A stretch of 64,000 nucleotides of DNA from Hymenobacter roseosalivarius DSM 11622 (GTDB lineage Bacteria > Bacteroidota > Bacteroidia > Cytophagales > Hymenobacteraceae), in the NCBI RefSeq assembly GCF_900176135.1, contig NZ_FWWW01000058.1, positions 21,465 through 85,464 of the forward strand, written 5' to 3'. The translations under genes were made by a program, and so were the position numbers. Below the pieces are notes generated by a model. The model was not told the origin of the DNA, did not search any database, and saw only the letters and a program-made list of their open reading frames with translations. Numbering within the stretch: position 1 is the stretch's first letter; each line of letters starts with the position of its first letter. Positions 29,166 through 38,659 of the stretch are shown here, piece after piece.

Positions 29166-30203
29166 AGTGGGGCAGGTTGAAGTGGAGGAAACGAGTGAAA
29201 AGGACTTCCAGGGAATCTTCTATTATCCTGATACAGGCTCTGCGGCCTCACGGAACTGTCCAAAGTAGCCCTAGAAAAGAGAGGGGATTGTCCTGTTAAA
29301 CGAGCTCGTAATGGCCCCATAATCGATGAATCTTACTCCTCCCTTTTCCTTCTCAACAGCACCCCTTACGGGGCACAGGCAAACATAGAATTACGGTAAA
29401 CATATAGAACGCTGATTAAGGGGTTCTTCTTCCAAACGGGTGGATTTACACGCTAAGCAATTAATCACTTGATTTATTGCTTATTGGCAACGATATACGC
29501 CTAGCACACCCTCTGGATTGCTTGGAATCGCCCTTTTTACAGGCGTTTTAGACCCGCCCTTTCTGCTAAAGTACTGCTGGAGGGCTTAGCGTGTAAATCC
29601 GCCCGTTTGGAAGAAGAACCCCGTCCAGTAAGGCCTGTTGGGGATGTCGGCTTAAATTGCTGGCTCCTTCAATGGGGCAATTAATGTGATAAACTCAGCC
29701 ATTGTCCCCTAGATGGTTGTGTAATCCTTACCTGTCAGGGGGCGTGTTGGGCAGATAGTTTGGAAGCGTCATACCCAAAAATGAGAAGTGGCCTTGCTCA
29801 AAGTGTAACATACTGCCCAGCGCTCAAGAAGGTCTAAAACTTATTCCTATGTGGTCTGAGAAGCGGTCCTATAATACCTTCTATGTTCACTTGGGTAGGC
29901 AACGCTTTACGTCGGCTCAAAGGTTGGCTCCGGCACATGCTATTCACCATTGGTGCCCCAGTGCCAAGGGGAGCGCCTCAGCTAAGTGGTTCACTCCGTC
30001 GGGCGGAGATCGCTCAGCATAGCGAAAGTTTCAAGTTAAGGAGGAACCCTCTTAAGAGCTTACGCCCGGTTCCGGTAGGTAGCGACGAGCGGCAACTGCT
30101 CCGTCTCGGATTAGGCGACCAGGTATGGCCGCGAGCGGCGGCGGCTGACCTGCCGGCTTAGGCACTGGCCTGCGCTTCCCCGCGCCCCCAACCTGGTTCC
30201 CAT
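29166..30203. other. Intergenic region with a miniature element
   Basis: Contains the right flank of the IS110 copy and the family A element at 29420-29622. From 29623 to 30203 I see only short frames with no recognisable product. Confidence 0.5.
29420..29622. mobile_element. Miniature inverted-repeat element, family A copy 2
   Basis: A 203-bp non-coding element with about 38-bp inverted ends starting GGGGTTCTTCTTCCAAACGG and containing CGGATTTACACGCTAAG. The ends are nearly identical to copy 1 at 10866-11102. The interior shares a block around GGAATCGCCCTTTTTACAGG but is otherwise shorter and diverged, so the two are independent insertions of one family. Confidence 0.82.
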
Positions 30204-31245
30204 TTACCCGTTCGGCGCGCGCAGGGCCGCGCTCACGGCTTCCAGCCGGCGGACCAGCTCCTCGTTGCTGGGGAAGAACGCCCTGAGTTCGGTGGGCAGC
30301 GTATCGGTCAGCGTGTAGGTAGCCACCCCGATGGGTTTGTTGACGTCGCGCAGGGCAAACTCCACGACCGTGCGCTGCTTGCTGCTGCCGACAATAATGC
30401 CGATGCTGGGCTGCTCATGGGGTTTGCGGACCTGCTCGTTGAGTAAGGAGAGATAGAAATTCATCTTGCCGGCGTACTCGGGCCGGAAGTCGGTGATCTT
30501 CAGCTCCACGGCTACCAGGCACTGCAGGCTGCGGTGGTAGAGCAGCAGGTCAAGGAAGTATTCGGTGTCCGCCAGCTCCAGCCGGTACTGGTTGCCGATG
30601 AAGCTGAAGTCCCCGCCCATCTCCTGTAAGAAGCGCCGCACGTTGCCCAGCAGCGCCTGCTCGAGTTCGTACTCGGAATGTTCGGCCGTTAATGCCAGAA
30701 AGCCAAAGGTGTATTCGTCTTTCAGGGCTAAGGCCGCCTGCTCTACGCGCGGTGCGGGGAGCGTGGTGGGGAAGTTGTGCTGGGCCAGCACCGTCTGCTG
30801 GTAGGTCTGCGCTTTCAGTTGCTGGGCCAGCACGGTTTTGGTCCAGGCCTGGCGCTGCGTTTGGATGGTATAAAAGTAGCGCTCCTGCGGGTCCTTGCAG
30901 CGGGCCATGATCAGCAGGTGCTTGGCCCAGCTGATTATCTCCAACCAGCGGTTGGAGTAGTTCGCTGGCACTGTATTCCAAATAGAACTGGCGCATATAC
31001 CACAGGTTCTGCACGGAAAAGCCACTCACGCCCACAAACTCGGTCTGTAGGTCGCGGGCTAGCGTCTCGACCACGGCTTTGCCCCAGCCCTGCTGCTGTT
31101 GGCGCTCGGCAATGAGCTGGCCCAGGTCCCAGTAGAGCTGCATCTGTTCGCGGTTGACCTGTTGCAAGGCCCGGTACTGGGCCGCGCGCACCCGATGTTT
31201 GAGGGCGGTGAGCAATTGGGCATAGTCGGAAGGGAGCGAAGTCAT
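30204..31245 (-). pseudogene. YhcG/DUF1016-type PDDEXK nuclease, frameshifted
   Basis: Two overlapping minus-strand frames make one YhcG-like protein. The N-terminal DUF1016 part starts at ATG 31245 (LPSDYAQLLTALKHRVRAAQ, YWDLGQLIAERQ, GFSVQNLWYMRQFY). The frame is lost by one base near 30943, where LLQPLVG should continue as EIISWAKHLLIMARCKDP. The C-terminal nuclease part then runs to TAA 30204, with FSFIGNQYRLEL, the PD-(D/E)xK-like DLLLYHRSLQCLVAVELK and IGIIVGSSKQRTVVEFAL. The full length of about 347 residues is standard. Homologues are widespread nucleases of uncertain role. The single-base loss is the only defect, so a sequence error is possible. Confidence 0.85.
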
Positions 31246-31489
31246 ACACACAAGCAGGAGGCACGAGGGAAGGCATGGGGGCGAAAGCCCGACAACAAAG
31301 AAAACGGAATCCAAACAAAGGCCCACCGGCTACACGCCCGGTGGGGCGTCGAAGAAGAGAGGCGCTGCTCAACGGAGGAGGGAGCGCTTGTGCGAGAGAA
31401 AGCGATACTCGGGTGGCACTTACGTATTGCCCAATCTTCCTGCAGTCGAACAGCCTGTACACACTGGTGTCACATTTGTTAAACGGTGG

Positions 31490-33107
31490 TGGCTGTTGCA
31501 GAACTCGCCGCCTGTTCAAGCTAGCTATTGCTTCTGCGGTGCTTTCGTGCATTTACGCCAGATGCGCAGCCAGTAGCGTGACCTGACGGGTGGTGCTGGT
31601 GGCGGCATCGGTAGTACCACGGCCATACCCAACTGCTGCTTGGGCTGGTAACGTAGGAGCTTTTTCAGGTTGTAGGCGACGGCGGCTAACAACATGGATT
31701 TGTGCGCTCCAGCTTGGCCCCGTACGTTAATGCGGCGCAGGCCGTAGTGATGCAGTAAGTTGCCAAACACGGGTTCGATGGTGCATTGACGGACCCGGCG
31801 CATGTGCTGGCCTTGCCGGCTGCGCTGCCGGTGCCAAGCGCGGCTGTAGGCCGCATCAAAGGCCGAGCGTACCAATTGCTTGTGATCCATATAGGGTACA
31901 CAAGTCGCTTTGAAGGCACAGTGCTGACAATCCTGGTAGAACGCTCGGTAGTGTTTGGTCCAGTTGCCATCTGCCGTCGGTCGGTACTTGCGAAACGGGA
32001 GCGGTTTGTCTGCTTGACAGCGGTATTCATCGGCTAGCGCGTGGTAGGTGAAGCCTGCTGCTTCGGGCTTATAGCGGCCAAACACGGGAATCCAGGGTGT
32101 TATACCGCTGTTTTCGAGCAAGGCATAGTTGAAGCCATTGGAATAACCTGTGTCAGCTATCAGGTCTCGTAGCCGTAGCTCATTCGCCGCTAAGCGTTGT
32201 TGTAGTTGCTGCACGAGGCCCGGCAAGTGCAGGCTGTCGCGCGAGTCGGCAAAGTCGGCTTGTACATGGCTGATGACGCCCTGGGCCGTATCCACCGCCA
32301 TACTGCAGCGATAGTTCAGGGCACGCGCTTTGCCCGGTTTGATGGAGATACGCGCCTCGGGATCGGTCGGACTATAGTGGGTTTTGTTGCTCAACAAGGG
32401 CGCTTTTGCGTGGTTGGCTCCTACCGAACCAGGCTGCTGGTGACGCTTGGCTTGGCGCGCCGCCTCGTAGCGGAGTTGATGGGCCGGCGCCGAGAAACGA
32501 GCAGCCGCCGGCGGGGCGAGCGCGGGTTCGTGGTCGACCACCGTCAAGCTCGGCACCAGGGCGTGCACCGACTGCTTTTCGCACACGCTATCCAGCGACG
32601 CATTGGCTTTCACGGGCGCCGAGTCCAGGGCTTGCGTATCACCGGCCACCAAGCCCTGCTGCACGCAGAGGCGGAAGACCCGATCGAAAAGGTGCTCGAA
32701 CAGCGCCGCGGGATACAGCTGCCGCGTGCGGCTCAGCGTGGAGTGCCACGGTAAGGCTTCGTCTATTTCGTAGCCCAGAAAGTAGAGCAGGTCTAAACGC
32801 AGGGCACAGTGCTCCAGCAGGCGGCGGTCGCTGGTGATATTTTCCAGATAGCCCACCAACACTAGCTTAAAGAATACCACTGGATCGAGGGAAGGCTGGC
32901 CCGTATGGCTGTAGAGATCCTGCGTGGCTTCATATCATATAAGAAGTGCAGGTCCTGTAGCTCGTCAAGTCGGCGGTAGAGGTTATGCGCGGGCACCCGC
33001 TCCGAGAGCCGGAAGTGGGTGACGACCTGATCGGTAAATTGCTTCTTGCCTTGCATCTTCTCTCTACGAGAGCAGCCAATTGCAGGCTACCACTTCTGCA
33101 ACAGCCA
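31490..33107. mobile_element. IS1182-family insertion sequence, copy 1
   Basis: Terminal inverted repeats GTGGCTGTTGCAGAA (31489-31503) and TTCTGCAACAGCCAC (33094-33108) bound a 1.6-kb element carrying one minus-strand transposase gene. The same ends bound the copy at 44721-46332. No clear target duplication is visible for this copy, which suggests later rearrangement next to it. Confidence 0.85.
31525..33056 (-). pseudogene. IS1182-family transposase, frameshifted
   Basis: A DDE transposase of about 510 residues. The N-terminal part (MQGKKQFTDQVVTHFRLSER from ATG 33056) is in one frame and the rest in another. The shift lies near 32935, where HFLYD should run on to TQDLYSHTGQPSLDP. The remainder is open to 31525: the DUF772 domain (FFKLVLVGYLENITSDRRLL, LPWHSTLSRTRQLYP), the first catalytic aspartate in VAGDTQALDSAPVKA, the second in DLIADTGYSNGFNY and the late EPVFGNLLHHYGLRR with the glutamate. 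It is about 75 percent identical by eye to the copy at 44773. A one-base indel is the only visible lesion. Confidence 0.88.
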
Positions 33108-33177
33108 CGTCCGTTTGGAAAATGATACAGCAGAATTTGAGTAGGTTTGAGCACTACTCTTGACTGCCCGCTCACCC

Positions 33178-33831
33178 ATGCCCAACTACGTTGCCTACTA
33201 CCGTGTCAGTACTGCCCGCCAAGGCCTCAGTGGCCTGGGCCTGGAAGCCCAGCAGGCGGCCGTGCGTACCTTCTTAGCGCCGAGTGAGCAGATCCTCGCG
33301 GAATACATTGAAGTGGAGAGCGGACGGAAGAATAGTCGGCCTCAACTACAAGCCGCCATGCAGGCGGCCAAAGAGGCGGGGGCGGTGCTGCTGGTGGCCA
33401 AGCTCGACCGGCTGGCCCGCAACCTGGCCTTTCTCTCGGCCCTGATGGAAAGCCGGGTGCGCTTCAAGGCGGTGGACATGCCCGCGGCCGATGAGCTTAC
33501 CATCCACGTCTTGGGGGCTGTGGCCGAGAAGGAAGCGAAGGCCATCTCCACCCGGACCAAAGATGCGCTGGCGGCCAAGAAAGCGCGCGGGCATCAGCTG
33601 GGCACGCCCGCCAACCTGACGGCCGAAGCTCGTCTCAAAGGCCAGCAGCAGCGGCAAGTGAATGCCCAGACGAGTCTAGCGAACCGGTAGGCGGCCGACC
33701 TCGCGCGCCTGTACCGCAGTCTGCACTGGGACTACTGGCGCATTGCCACCCAGCTCACGGCCTCCGGGTATCGCACCCGTCGGGGGTGTCACTTCACCGC
33801 CGCCGGCGTCCGGCGCCTTGTCCTGCGCTAA
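33178..33831 (+). pseudogene. Serine recombinase (resolvase/invertase), amber stop
   Basis: The frame from ATG 33178 to TAA 33831 encodes a small serine recombinase of 217 codons, broken by one TAG at 33688-33690. The catalytic N-terminal domain is complete: YYRVSTARQGLSGLGLEAQ contains the nucleophilic serine, KLDRLARNLAF is the Arg-rich active-site segment and ISTRTKDALAAKKARG is the linker helix. After the stop (ANR-stop-AADLARLY, where Gln would fit) the C-terminal helix-turn-helix follows (YWRIATQLTASGYRTRRG and FTAAGVRRLVLR). Without readthrough the DNA-binding domain is missing, so the protein should be inactive. The start at 33178 rather than 33160 fits the family N-terminus. Confidence 0.88.
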
Positions 33832-34528
33832 CCAGGCGGGCATAGGTGCCTGGTCAGCTGGCTTTCTTCCTGATAGGAAGGATGCCTTAGGACTAGGAGA
33901 GGAGCGCGGATAAAGATACGTAGGCCTATAGTGAGCGCAAATCAGCAGAGAATGGGGTAGCACAAGAGTTGGAACAGAAACTATCGGTAGGTCCCTTGGG
34001 CACCTGAAAAGGGGTTCTTCTGACTCAATAAGTCAGCATTCAAGCGCGAAAGGAGGCGTTGATGCACGAGACGAACAAAAGTGACGTACCGGACAGCCAA
34101 AAGCTAGTCATTCCAAACTCCACGCTGAGCGCCTTAAAACGCCGTTTTTCGAGACAGCCCGAACCCGCCAAAATCCGGCGCGATGTCCCTCCCGGGAATT
34201 TCTGTTCTTACTCTTGCGCTATCCCGTATACTACCGCTACGAATCGCGAAGCCCACTAGGACGTGAGTTCTGCAACAACCACTATGACTTGTTGACCCTA
34301 GGATAAGCGAGGCCTTCCGACTATCTAGGCAGCCACTTCCTTTCGTTTTGTATGCTGTTGTCATTGGTCATCCCGGCCCGGCACCCAACGCTGACCGTGC
34401 TGCGTGCTCAGGTACGGCCGCTGGCAGTGCTGATCCATGCCGCCCCAAGCGGCTCCTGCCAAAATTGCTTTTTCTGTTGCTAGCCTAGGCGGAGTTCCTA
34501 TCGACCCTACCGCCGACCAGGTAAGGGC
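33832..34528. other. Intergenic, no gene; solo IS1182 end
   Basis: No protein-like frame. 34268-34282 reads TTCTGCAACAACCAC, one base different from the right terminal repeat of the two IS1182 copies, and is probably a footprint of a lost copy. Confidence 0.5.
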
Positions 34529-36205
34529 CTATGGTACCGCCGCCGGGAGCAGAAGCGGTGCGAGGAGCAGGTAGCCGCGAGCCAGGTGCGTAAAGGCTGC
34601 GACCTGCTGCTGCTGCCAGCGCTCATCGTGCCCTAGTTCCGCTGCCAGCAGCGCCGCTACTGTGGGGGCCATCCGGATAGCGGCCTTTGCGTCGAGGAAC
34701 AGCACCCGCACCCGGCGGGCTAGCACGTCTTCTACGGTGCGGGCCATCTCGTAGCGCGCCGCCCAGACCACCTCGGCCTGGAGGAATTCGAGCTTCTCGT
34801 CCAGCTTTCCGCCCAAGGTAGGCTGGAGCTGAATTAACTCGAGTAGGGCGGGCTGGTCGCTGCCGTACACCGAGAGGTGATGGCGGCGGTCAGACGTGGC
34901 CAAGGCGCCGTGAATGGGCAAGGTCGCCGTTTGGCTAGCAGCCGGCACGAGCTTGCCCAAGCTGATGGCTGTATCCACCGTGTCCTGGCCCATGCGGCGG
35001 TACGTCGTCCACTTGCCCCCCGTAATGGTGATTAGGCTCGTTTCCGAAACCAGAATCTTGTGAGAGCGCGAGATTTCCTTGGTTTTCTGCGAGCTGCCTT
35101 GCGGCGCCGCCAGCGGCCGCAGCCCGGCAAATACGCTCCGCACGTCGCTGCGCTGCGGGGCACGAGTGAGGTAACGGGCGGCCGTGCGCAGTAGGAAGGC
35201 AATTTCAGCCTCCTGGGCGCGCGGCTCGGCGCTGGTCTCGTTCACCGGCGTATCCGTCGTTCCCAGCAGCACGCGCCCCTGCCAGGGCATGGCAAAGAGC
35301 ACGCGCCCGTCGTCCGTGCGGGGAATCAGCAGCGCGGCCTCGCCGGGCATAAAGGACTGATCCAGCACCAAATGCACCCCCTGGCTGGGGCGCACCAGCT
35401 TCGGGACTCCGGGCTGGTCCAGCTGCCGTATTTCGTCGACAAAGATGCCGGTAGCATTGACCACGACGGTACCCCGCACCTCATAGCGACGGCCTGTTTC
35501 CTCGTCAGTGGCCCGCACGCCGCACACGCTGCCCTGCTCATCTTTGAGCAGGCCGCGCACGGCGCAGTGGTTGAGCAGCGTACCGCCGAGCTCCACGGCT
35601 GTTTGCGCCAGATTGATGGCTAGGCGGGCATCGTCAAACTGCCCGTCGTGGTAGAGCACCCCGCCTTGTAAGCCGTCGGCCTGGAGGTTGCCTACCCGCT
35701 GTAGCGTTTCCTGTTTGCTCAGCTGCCGGGCGGCTCCCAGGCTGTGCTTGCCGGCCAGCAGGTCATACAGGGTCAGGCCGAGCGTGTAGAATGCGTGGCT
35801 CCACCACGAGTAGGTCGGAATAATAAAGGCCTGGTTCAACACCAGGTGCGGGGCGTTGCGCAGCAGCAGGCCGCGCTCAACCAGCGCCTCGCGCACCAAC
35901 CCCACCTCGCCCTGGGCCAGGTAGCGCACGCCGCCGTGCACCAGCTTGGTGCTACGGCTGCTCGTGCCTTTGGCGTAGTCCTCCTGCTCGAGTAAGAGCG
36001 TCTTATAGCCCCGGCTGAGGCTGTCGAGGGCCACTCCGAGTCCGGTTGCCCCACCCCCAATGACAATCACATCCCAGGGGGGCTGGCTCGCTAGGCGGGC
36101 CAGCAGCGTCGCGCGGGTAAACGCGGCCGCGCGGAGGGCGGTCTGCCGAGCATTCGTTTGCTCGGGCTGTGATGGTTTGAAAAAGACACTCGTTTGGGGA
36201 CGCAC
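34529..36205 (-). CDS. glpD: Aerobic glycerol-3-phosphate dehydrogenase
   Basis: A 558-residue FAD-dependent glycerol-3-phosphate dehydrogenase, which oxidises glycerol 3-phosphate to dihydroxyacetone phosphate at the inner membrane and passes electrons to quinone. The FAD-binding Rossmann motif VIVIGGGATGLGVALD lies near residue 47. GTSSRSTKLVHGGVRYLAQG near 85 is the family signature. VVNATGIFVDEIR near 250 and ITGGKWTTYRRMGQDTVD near 400 complete the DAO fold, and the C-terminal helical domain (EVVWAARYEMARTVEDVLAR) is intact. Length is standard. No glpF or glpK gene adjoins, so it stands alone here. The stop is TAG. Confidence 0.96.
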   Translation of the reverse strand: MRPQTSVFFKPSQPEQTNARQTALRAAAFTRATLLARLASQPPWDVIVIGGGATGLGVALDSLSRGYKTLLLEQEDYAKGTSSRSTKLVHGGVRYLAQGEVGLVREALVERGLLLRNAPHLVLNQAFIIPTYSWWSHAFYTLGLTLYDLLAGKHSLGAARQLSKQETLQRVGNLQADGLQGGVLYHDGQFDDARLAINLAQTAVELGGTLLNHCAVRGLLKDEQGSVCGVRATDEETGRRYEVRGTVVVNATGIFVDEIRQLDQPGVPKLVRPSQGVHLVLDQSFMPGEAALLIPRTDDGRVLFAMPWQGRVLLGTTDTPVNETSAEPRAQEAEIAFLLRTAARYLTRAPQRSDVRSVFAGLRPLAAPQGSSQKTKEISRSHKILVSETSLITITGGKWTTYRRMGQDTVDTAISLGKLVPAASQTATLPIHGALATSDRRHHLSVYGSDQPALLELIQLQPTLGGKLDEKLEFLQAEVVWAARYEMARTVEDVLARRVRVLFLDAKAAIRMAPTVAALLAAELGHDERWQQQQVAAFTHLARGYLLLAPLLLPAAVP

Positions 36206-36217
36206 TAGGATACCGGT

Positions 36218-36511
36218 TTAAAGATGGTATGTCGGGGGGTATACACCAAGAGCCCCAGTAGGGCGAGCAACCCCGTCCGCAGCCCCAAGCCATCGCCCGC
36301 CCGAGGTTGTGGTAAACCAATAATACACATTTGCCGGGGGGAGCACCATCGACGCGAAGTCCAGCAAAAAGGCGAAGCGCCTCGACTTTAACCTCGTGGG
36401 TTTCCGTGTCCCCTCACAGGCCGGGCAGCGAAAGACAGGCAGATGGTTGGCTGGGCTCGTTTGCCACCGGGTAAAGCGCTGGTGGCACCGGAGGCAGGTA
36501 GCGGGCGGCAT
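36218..36511 (-). CDS. Possible small zinc-ribbon membrane protein
   Basis: A short frame begins MPPATCLRCHQRFTRW and has a second cysteine pair in FRCPACEG, a zinc-ribbon pattern. Next comes a hydrophobic stretch (FAFLLDFASMVLPPANVYYW). In a neighbouring frame the following bases encode another hydrophobic helix (LRTGLLALLGLLVYTP) and a plausible end in FKPVS at about 36208. The gene may therefore be frameshifted near 36280 and originally have encoded a zinc ribbon followed by two membrane helices. It lies 12 bp upstream of glpD on the same strand. Function unknown; it could be spurious. Confidence 0.4.
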   Translation of the reverse strand: MPPATCLRCHQRFTRWQTSPANHLPVFRCPACEGTRKPTRLKSRRFAFLLDFASMVLPPANVYYWFTTTSGGRWLGAADGVARPTGALGVYPPTYHL

Positions 36512-36918
36512 AGCAACCGAGCAGGAGGGGGGCTAGTAGGTGAATGGACACGGAAAAGGTACACTGTTGGCAATTTGCCTAGCTCTAATAGTCATACAAT
36601 TGCCGCATCCAAGCGACTCAGGCGAGTCGCCCCTGACGCTTGGAGCAGGCTGCCCCCTTGCGTCAGCCGCCCAAATATGATAATAAGGTGCTAAAAGGGA
36701 GGATTAGCTAGCTGTCTCGCGGACTCGGCAGGTGGGTATACGAGAGCAGGGCTATCATTTCTTAAAGGAAGAATCCATAAAGTTTATAATCATCCAACTA
36801 ATGTAATTTTTTAAATAATTATTTTAACTCATAAATTTTTATGTTAAATGAAATGTTCGTAAATTAGTATAGCAGCTGCAACAAATATTTTTTCACTCAA
36901 CACTTAACACTTACCAAA
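36512..36918. other. AT-rich leader of the peptide gene
   Basis: No gene. From 36770 the sequence becomes strongly AT-rich up to the peptide start at 36919. TAAATTAG at 36860-36867 is one mismatch from the Bacteroidota -7 consensus TAnnTTTG, with a T-run about 20 bp upstream (36836-36840), a weak promoter candidate for the plus strand. Confidence 0.35.
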
Positions 36919-37095
36919 ATGATCACGTTAGAAAATCTTGTATCCGACCTGCAAATGACGCACGTCGATTTAGTAGTAGGTGGAACCTTTCCTCCATGCG
37001 GCAGCAACAGTAACAGCCGCAGCAAAAAAAACAAGCGCAGCAAAAAAAACAAGCGCAGTCATTCTAGGAGCCGGAGCAATAGCTGCGGCTGCTAG
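36919..37095 (+). CDS. Double-glycine leader peptide precursor, Ser/Lys/Arg-rich core
   Basis: A 58-residue peptide absent from ordinary gene calls. The leader (residues 1-22) is amphipathic, MITLENLVSDLQ..., and ends VVGG, the cleavage signature of C39 peptidases. The core (23-58, 36 residues) begins TFPPC and ends SNSCGC. It contains 10 Ser, 6 Lys, 5 Arg, 5 Asn and 3 Cys (27, 56, 58) and just one aromatic residue. RSKKNK occurs twice in tandem (18-bp DNA repeat at 37018-37053), followed by an RS-type run (SHSRSRSNS). A strong terminator follows at 37157. A kinase, a C39 exporter, an HlyD-type adaptor and a TolC-like channel are encoded directly downstream, so it is the likely cargo. Whether the core is phosphorylated, disulfide-looped or otherwise modified is inference. 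Confidence 0.85.
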   Translation: MITLENLVSDLQMTHVDLVVGGTFPPCGSNSNSRSKKNKRSKKNKRSHSRSRSNSCGC

Positions 37096-37156
37096 TAAGC
37101 TAAGATTATGCAATACAATCTAGGATAGAATATAGGAATGTATTGCATTAATTAAA

Positions 37157-37200
37157 CAAAAGCTGGAAAAGCGGTATCCATTCTGTTTTTCCAGCTTTTG
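37157..37200 (+). terminator. Terminator between peptide gene and operon
   Basis: A perfect 14-bp stem (37157-37170 with 37187-37200), loop 16 nt, followed by GTTTCTT. It lies 62 bp after the peptide stop and should uncouple high-level precursor mRNA from the modification and export genes. Confidence 0.8.
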
Positions 37201-37430
37201 GTTTCTTACATGTTGGCTATTTGAGTAGGGACTTAATTCTGTGCCTCTGTACTATGCTAAGCCTTAAGAGTAAAATCAGATACAGGTACTGCACCTCAAA
37301 CTGAGTTTGTAGTAACCGTGGCGATATGACTTGGAATTGAGGCTCACCTCCCTACTTACCAAGATACAGCTCGATCAAGCTATTGATGCTTGCCCCGCTA
37401 TTCCCACAATATTTTCAATCTTATGCTATC

Positions 37431-38597
37431 ATGACAGCCCGACGATTTTACCTTTCAAAAGGGGTAAGCGTGCATGAGCACAATGATAATTTCTACATTG
37501 AAACTATCACAGAGGAGTTTAAAATCAATCGGACAATTGCCACCTTCCTAGGGCTATTAAATGAACCTAAAACGCCTCAGGAACTTGTACAGGGATTACA
37601 AGACCTAACACAGGGCGCAAGTACTGATGTCATTGAGCCTTTGGTTTCTAAGTTCCTTAAAGACATGTACCGGCTTGAGGTTGTGCGTAAGGAAGGGGAT
37701 ACAGATATAGTGGCTTTAACCCCAAATTACCAATCTGGGGCACAAATTGGCCAATACCTTATTACCGATTTATTGTCCCAGCATAATCGATATGTACAGC
37801 TCTACCGGGCCACTGACTGCGAATCTGGTGAATTGGTGGTACTGAAAATGTTTTCCTATTCACTGGAGAGCATAGGCAATGATACCCGTCTGGCGAAGGG
37901 CTTTCGGCAGTTCCAGCAAGAGTTTGATATTATGCGTGCGCTGCCTGCTCACCCGAACATTTGCGCCCTAAAAGCCTATCATACGGAGCCATATCCTTAC
38001 GCCGTCCTAGAATATCTGCTAGGCAAATCGTTGTCCGAATGCGCACAGCATGACACTATCATCGAGGACAGCAAAGCCCATTTAGCCACTCAGATTCTGT
38101 CATCATTAGCCCACATCCACGCTAATGGAATTGTGCATGGCGATATTCACTCCCACAATTTTATGGTGAATGCAGATCATGTTACCATGATTGACTTTGG
38201 TTTCTCGTACCGGGTTGGCGTCTCAGAGCAAGAGCAGCATATCAATTGTGGCGGAGTACCAACTTATCTGGCGCCAGAACGCATCAAGCAGCACAATTAT
38301 GACTTCAGTAAGCAGGCAGCCGATTTCCGGGCGGAAGTCTATCAAATAGCACTCGTGCTTTTCAAGCTCTATTATAAAGAATTGCCATTTGATGGGGAAA
38401 CCTGGCTAGAACGTGCTGCCTCTATCACCACCTATGATTTTGGCCAACATCTAAGCCCCTCTGTTCCCCATGAGGCGGTGTTGGTGCGCGCACTACAGAA
38501 AGGCCCTAACGAGCGGTATGCATCCGGCCAAGAACTACTGGCATCGTGGCAGCAAGCCATAGACATCGAAAGTTCGGTGGTAGTGGAGTCAAGATAG
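37431..38597 (+). CDS. Protein kinase with N-terminal PqqD-like (RRE-type) domain
   Basis: A 388-residue cytosolic protein; an ATG at 37386 would add 15 residues but 37431 begins the recognisable domain. Residues 5-95 (RRFYLSKGVSV, FKINRTIATFLGLLNEPKTP, LVSKFLKDMYRLEVVRK) have the beta-strand plus winged-helix pattern of PqqD-type RiPP recognition elements, which bind leader peptides. Residues 105-370 are a eukaryotic-like kinase: VVLKMF with Lys139, HGDIHSHNF with Asp238, DFGFS with Asp255 and PTYLAPE. The catalytic residues are all present. No lyase or LanC-like cyclase domain follows, unlike class III/IV lanthipeptide synthetases. It is the first gene of the export operon, 62 bp before the transporter gene. 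I infer leader-guided phosphorylation of the Ser-rich peptide at 36919. The RRE assignment is by pattern only. Confidence 0.85.
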   Translation: MTARRFYLSKGVSVHEHNDNFYIETITEEFKINRTIATFLGLLNEPKTPQELVQGLQDLTQGASTDVIEPLVSKFLKDMYRLEVVRKEGDTDIVALTPNYQSGAQIGQYLITDLLSQHNRYVQLYRATDCESGELVVLKMFSYSLESIGNDTRLAKGFRQFQQEFDIMRALPAHPNICALKAYHTEPYPYAVLEYLLGKSLSECAQHDTIIEDSKAHLATQILSSLAHIHANGIVHGDIHSHNFMVNADHVTMIDFGFSYRVGVSEQEQHINCGGVPTYLAPERIKQHNYDFSKQAADFRAEVYQIALVLFKLYYKELPFDGETWLERAASITTYDFGQHLSPSVPHEAVLVRALQKGPNERYASGQELLASWQQAIDIESSVVVESR

Positions 38598-38659
38598 ACT
38601 CTCAACGAAAGCACCCCTAAGCTACATGCTGCACACCAGCCTATTCCACCCTGATTCCT

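Noticed and set aside
34012..34024. Possible third end of miniature-element family A
   Set aside because: Only about 12 bases (GGGGTTCTTCT) match and there is no inverted partner.
37018..37053. Tandem repeat as a CRISPR-like array
   Set aside because: Two contiguous in-frame copies without spacers; it is coding sequence of the peptide core.
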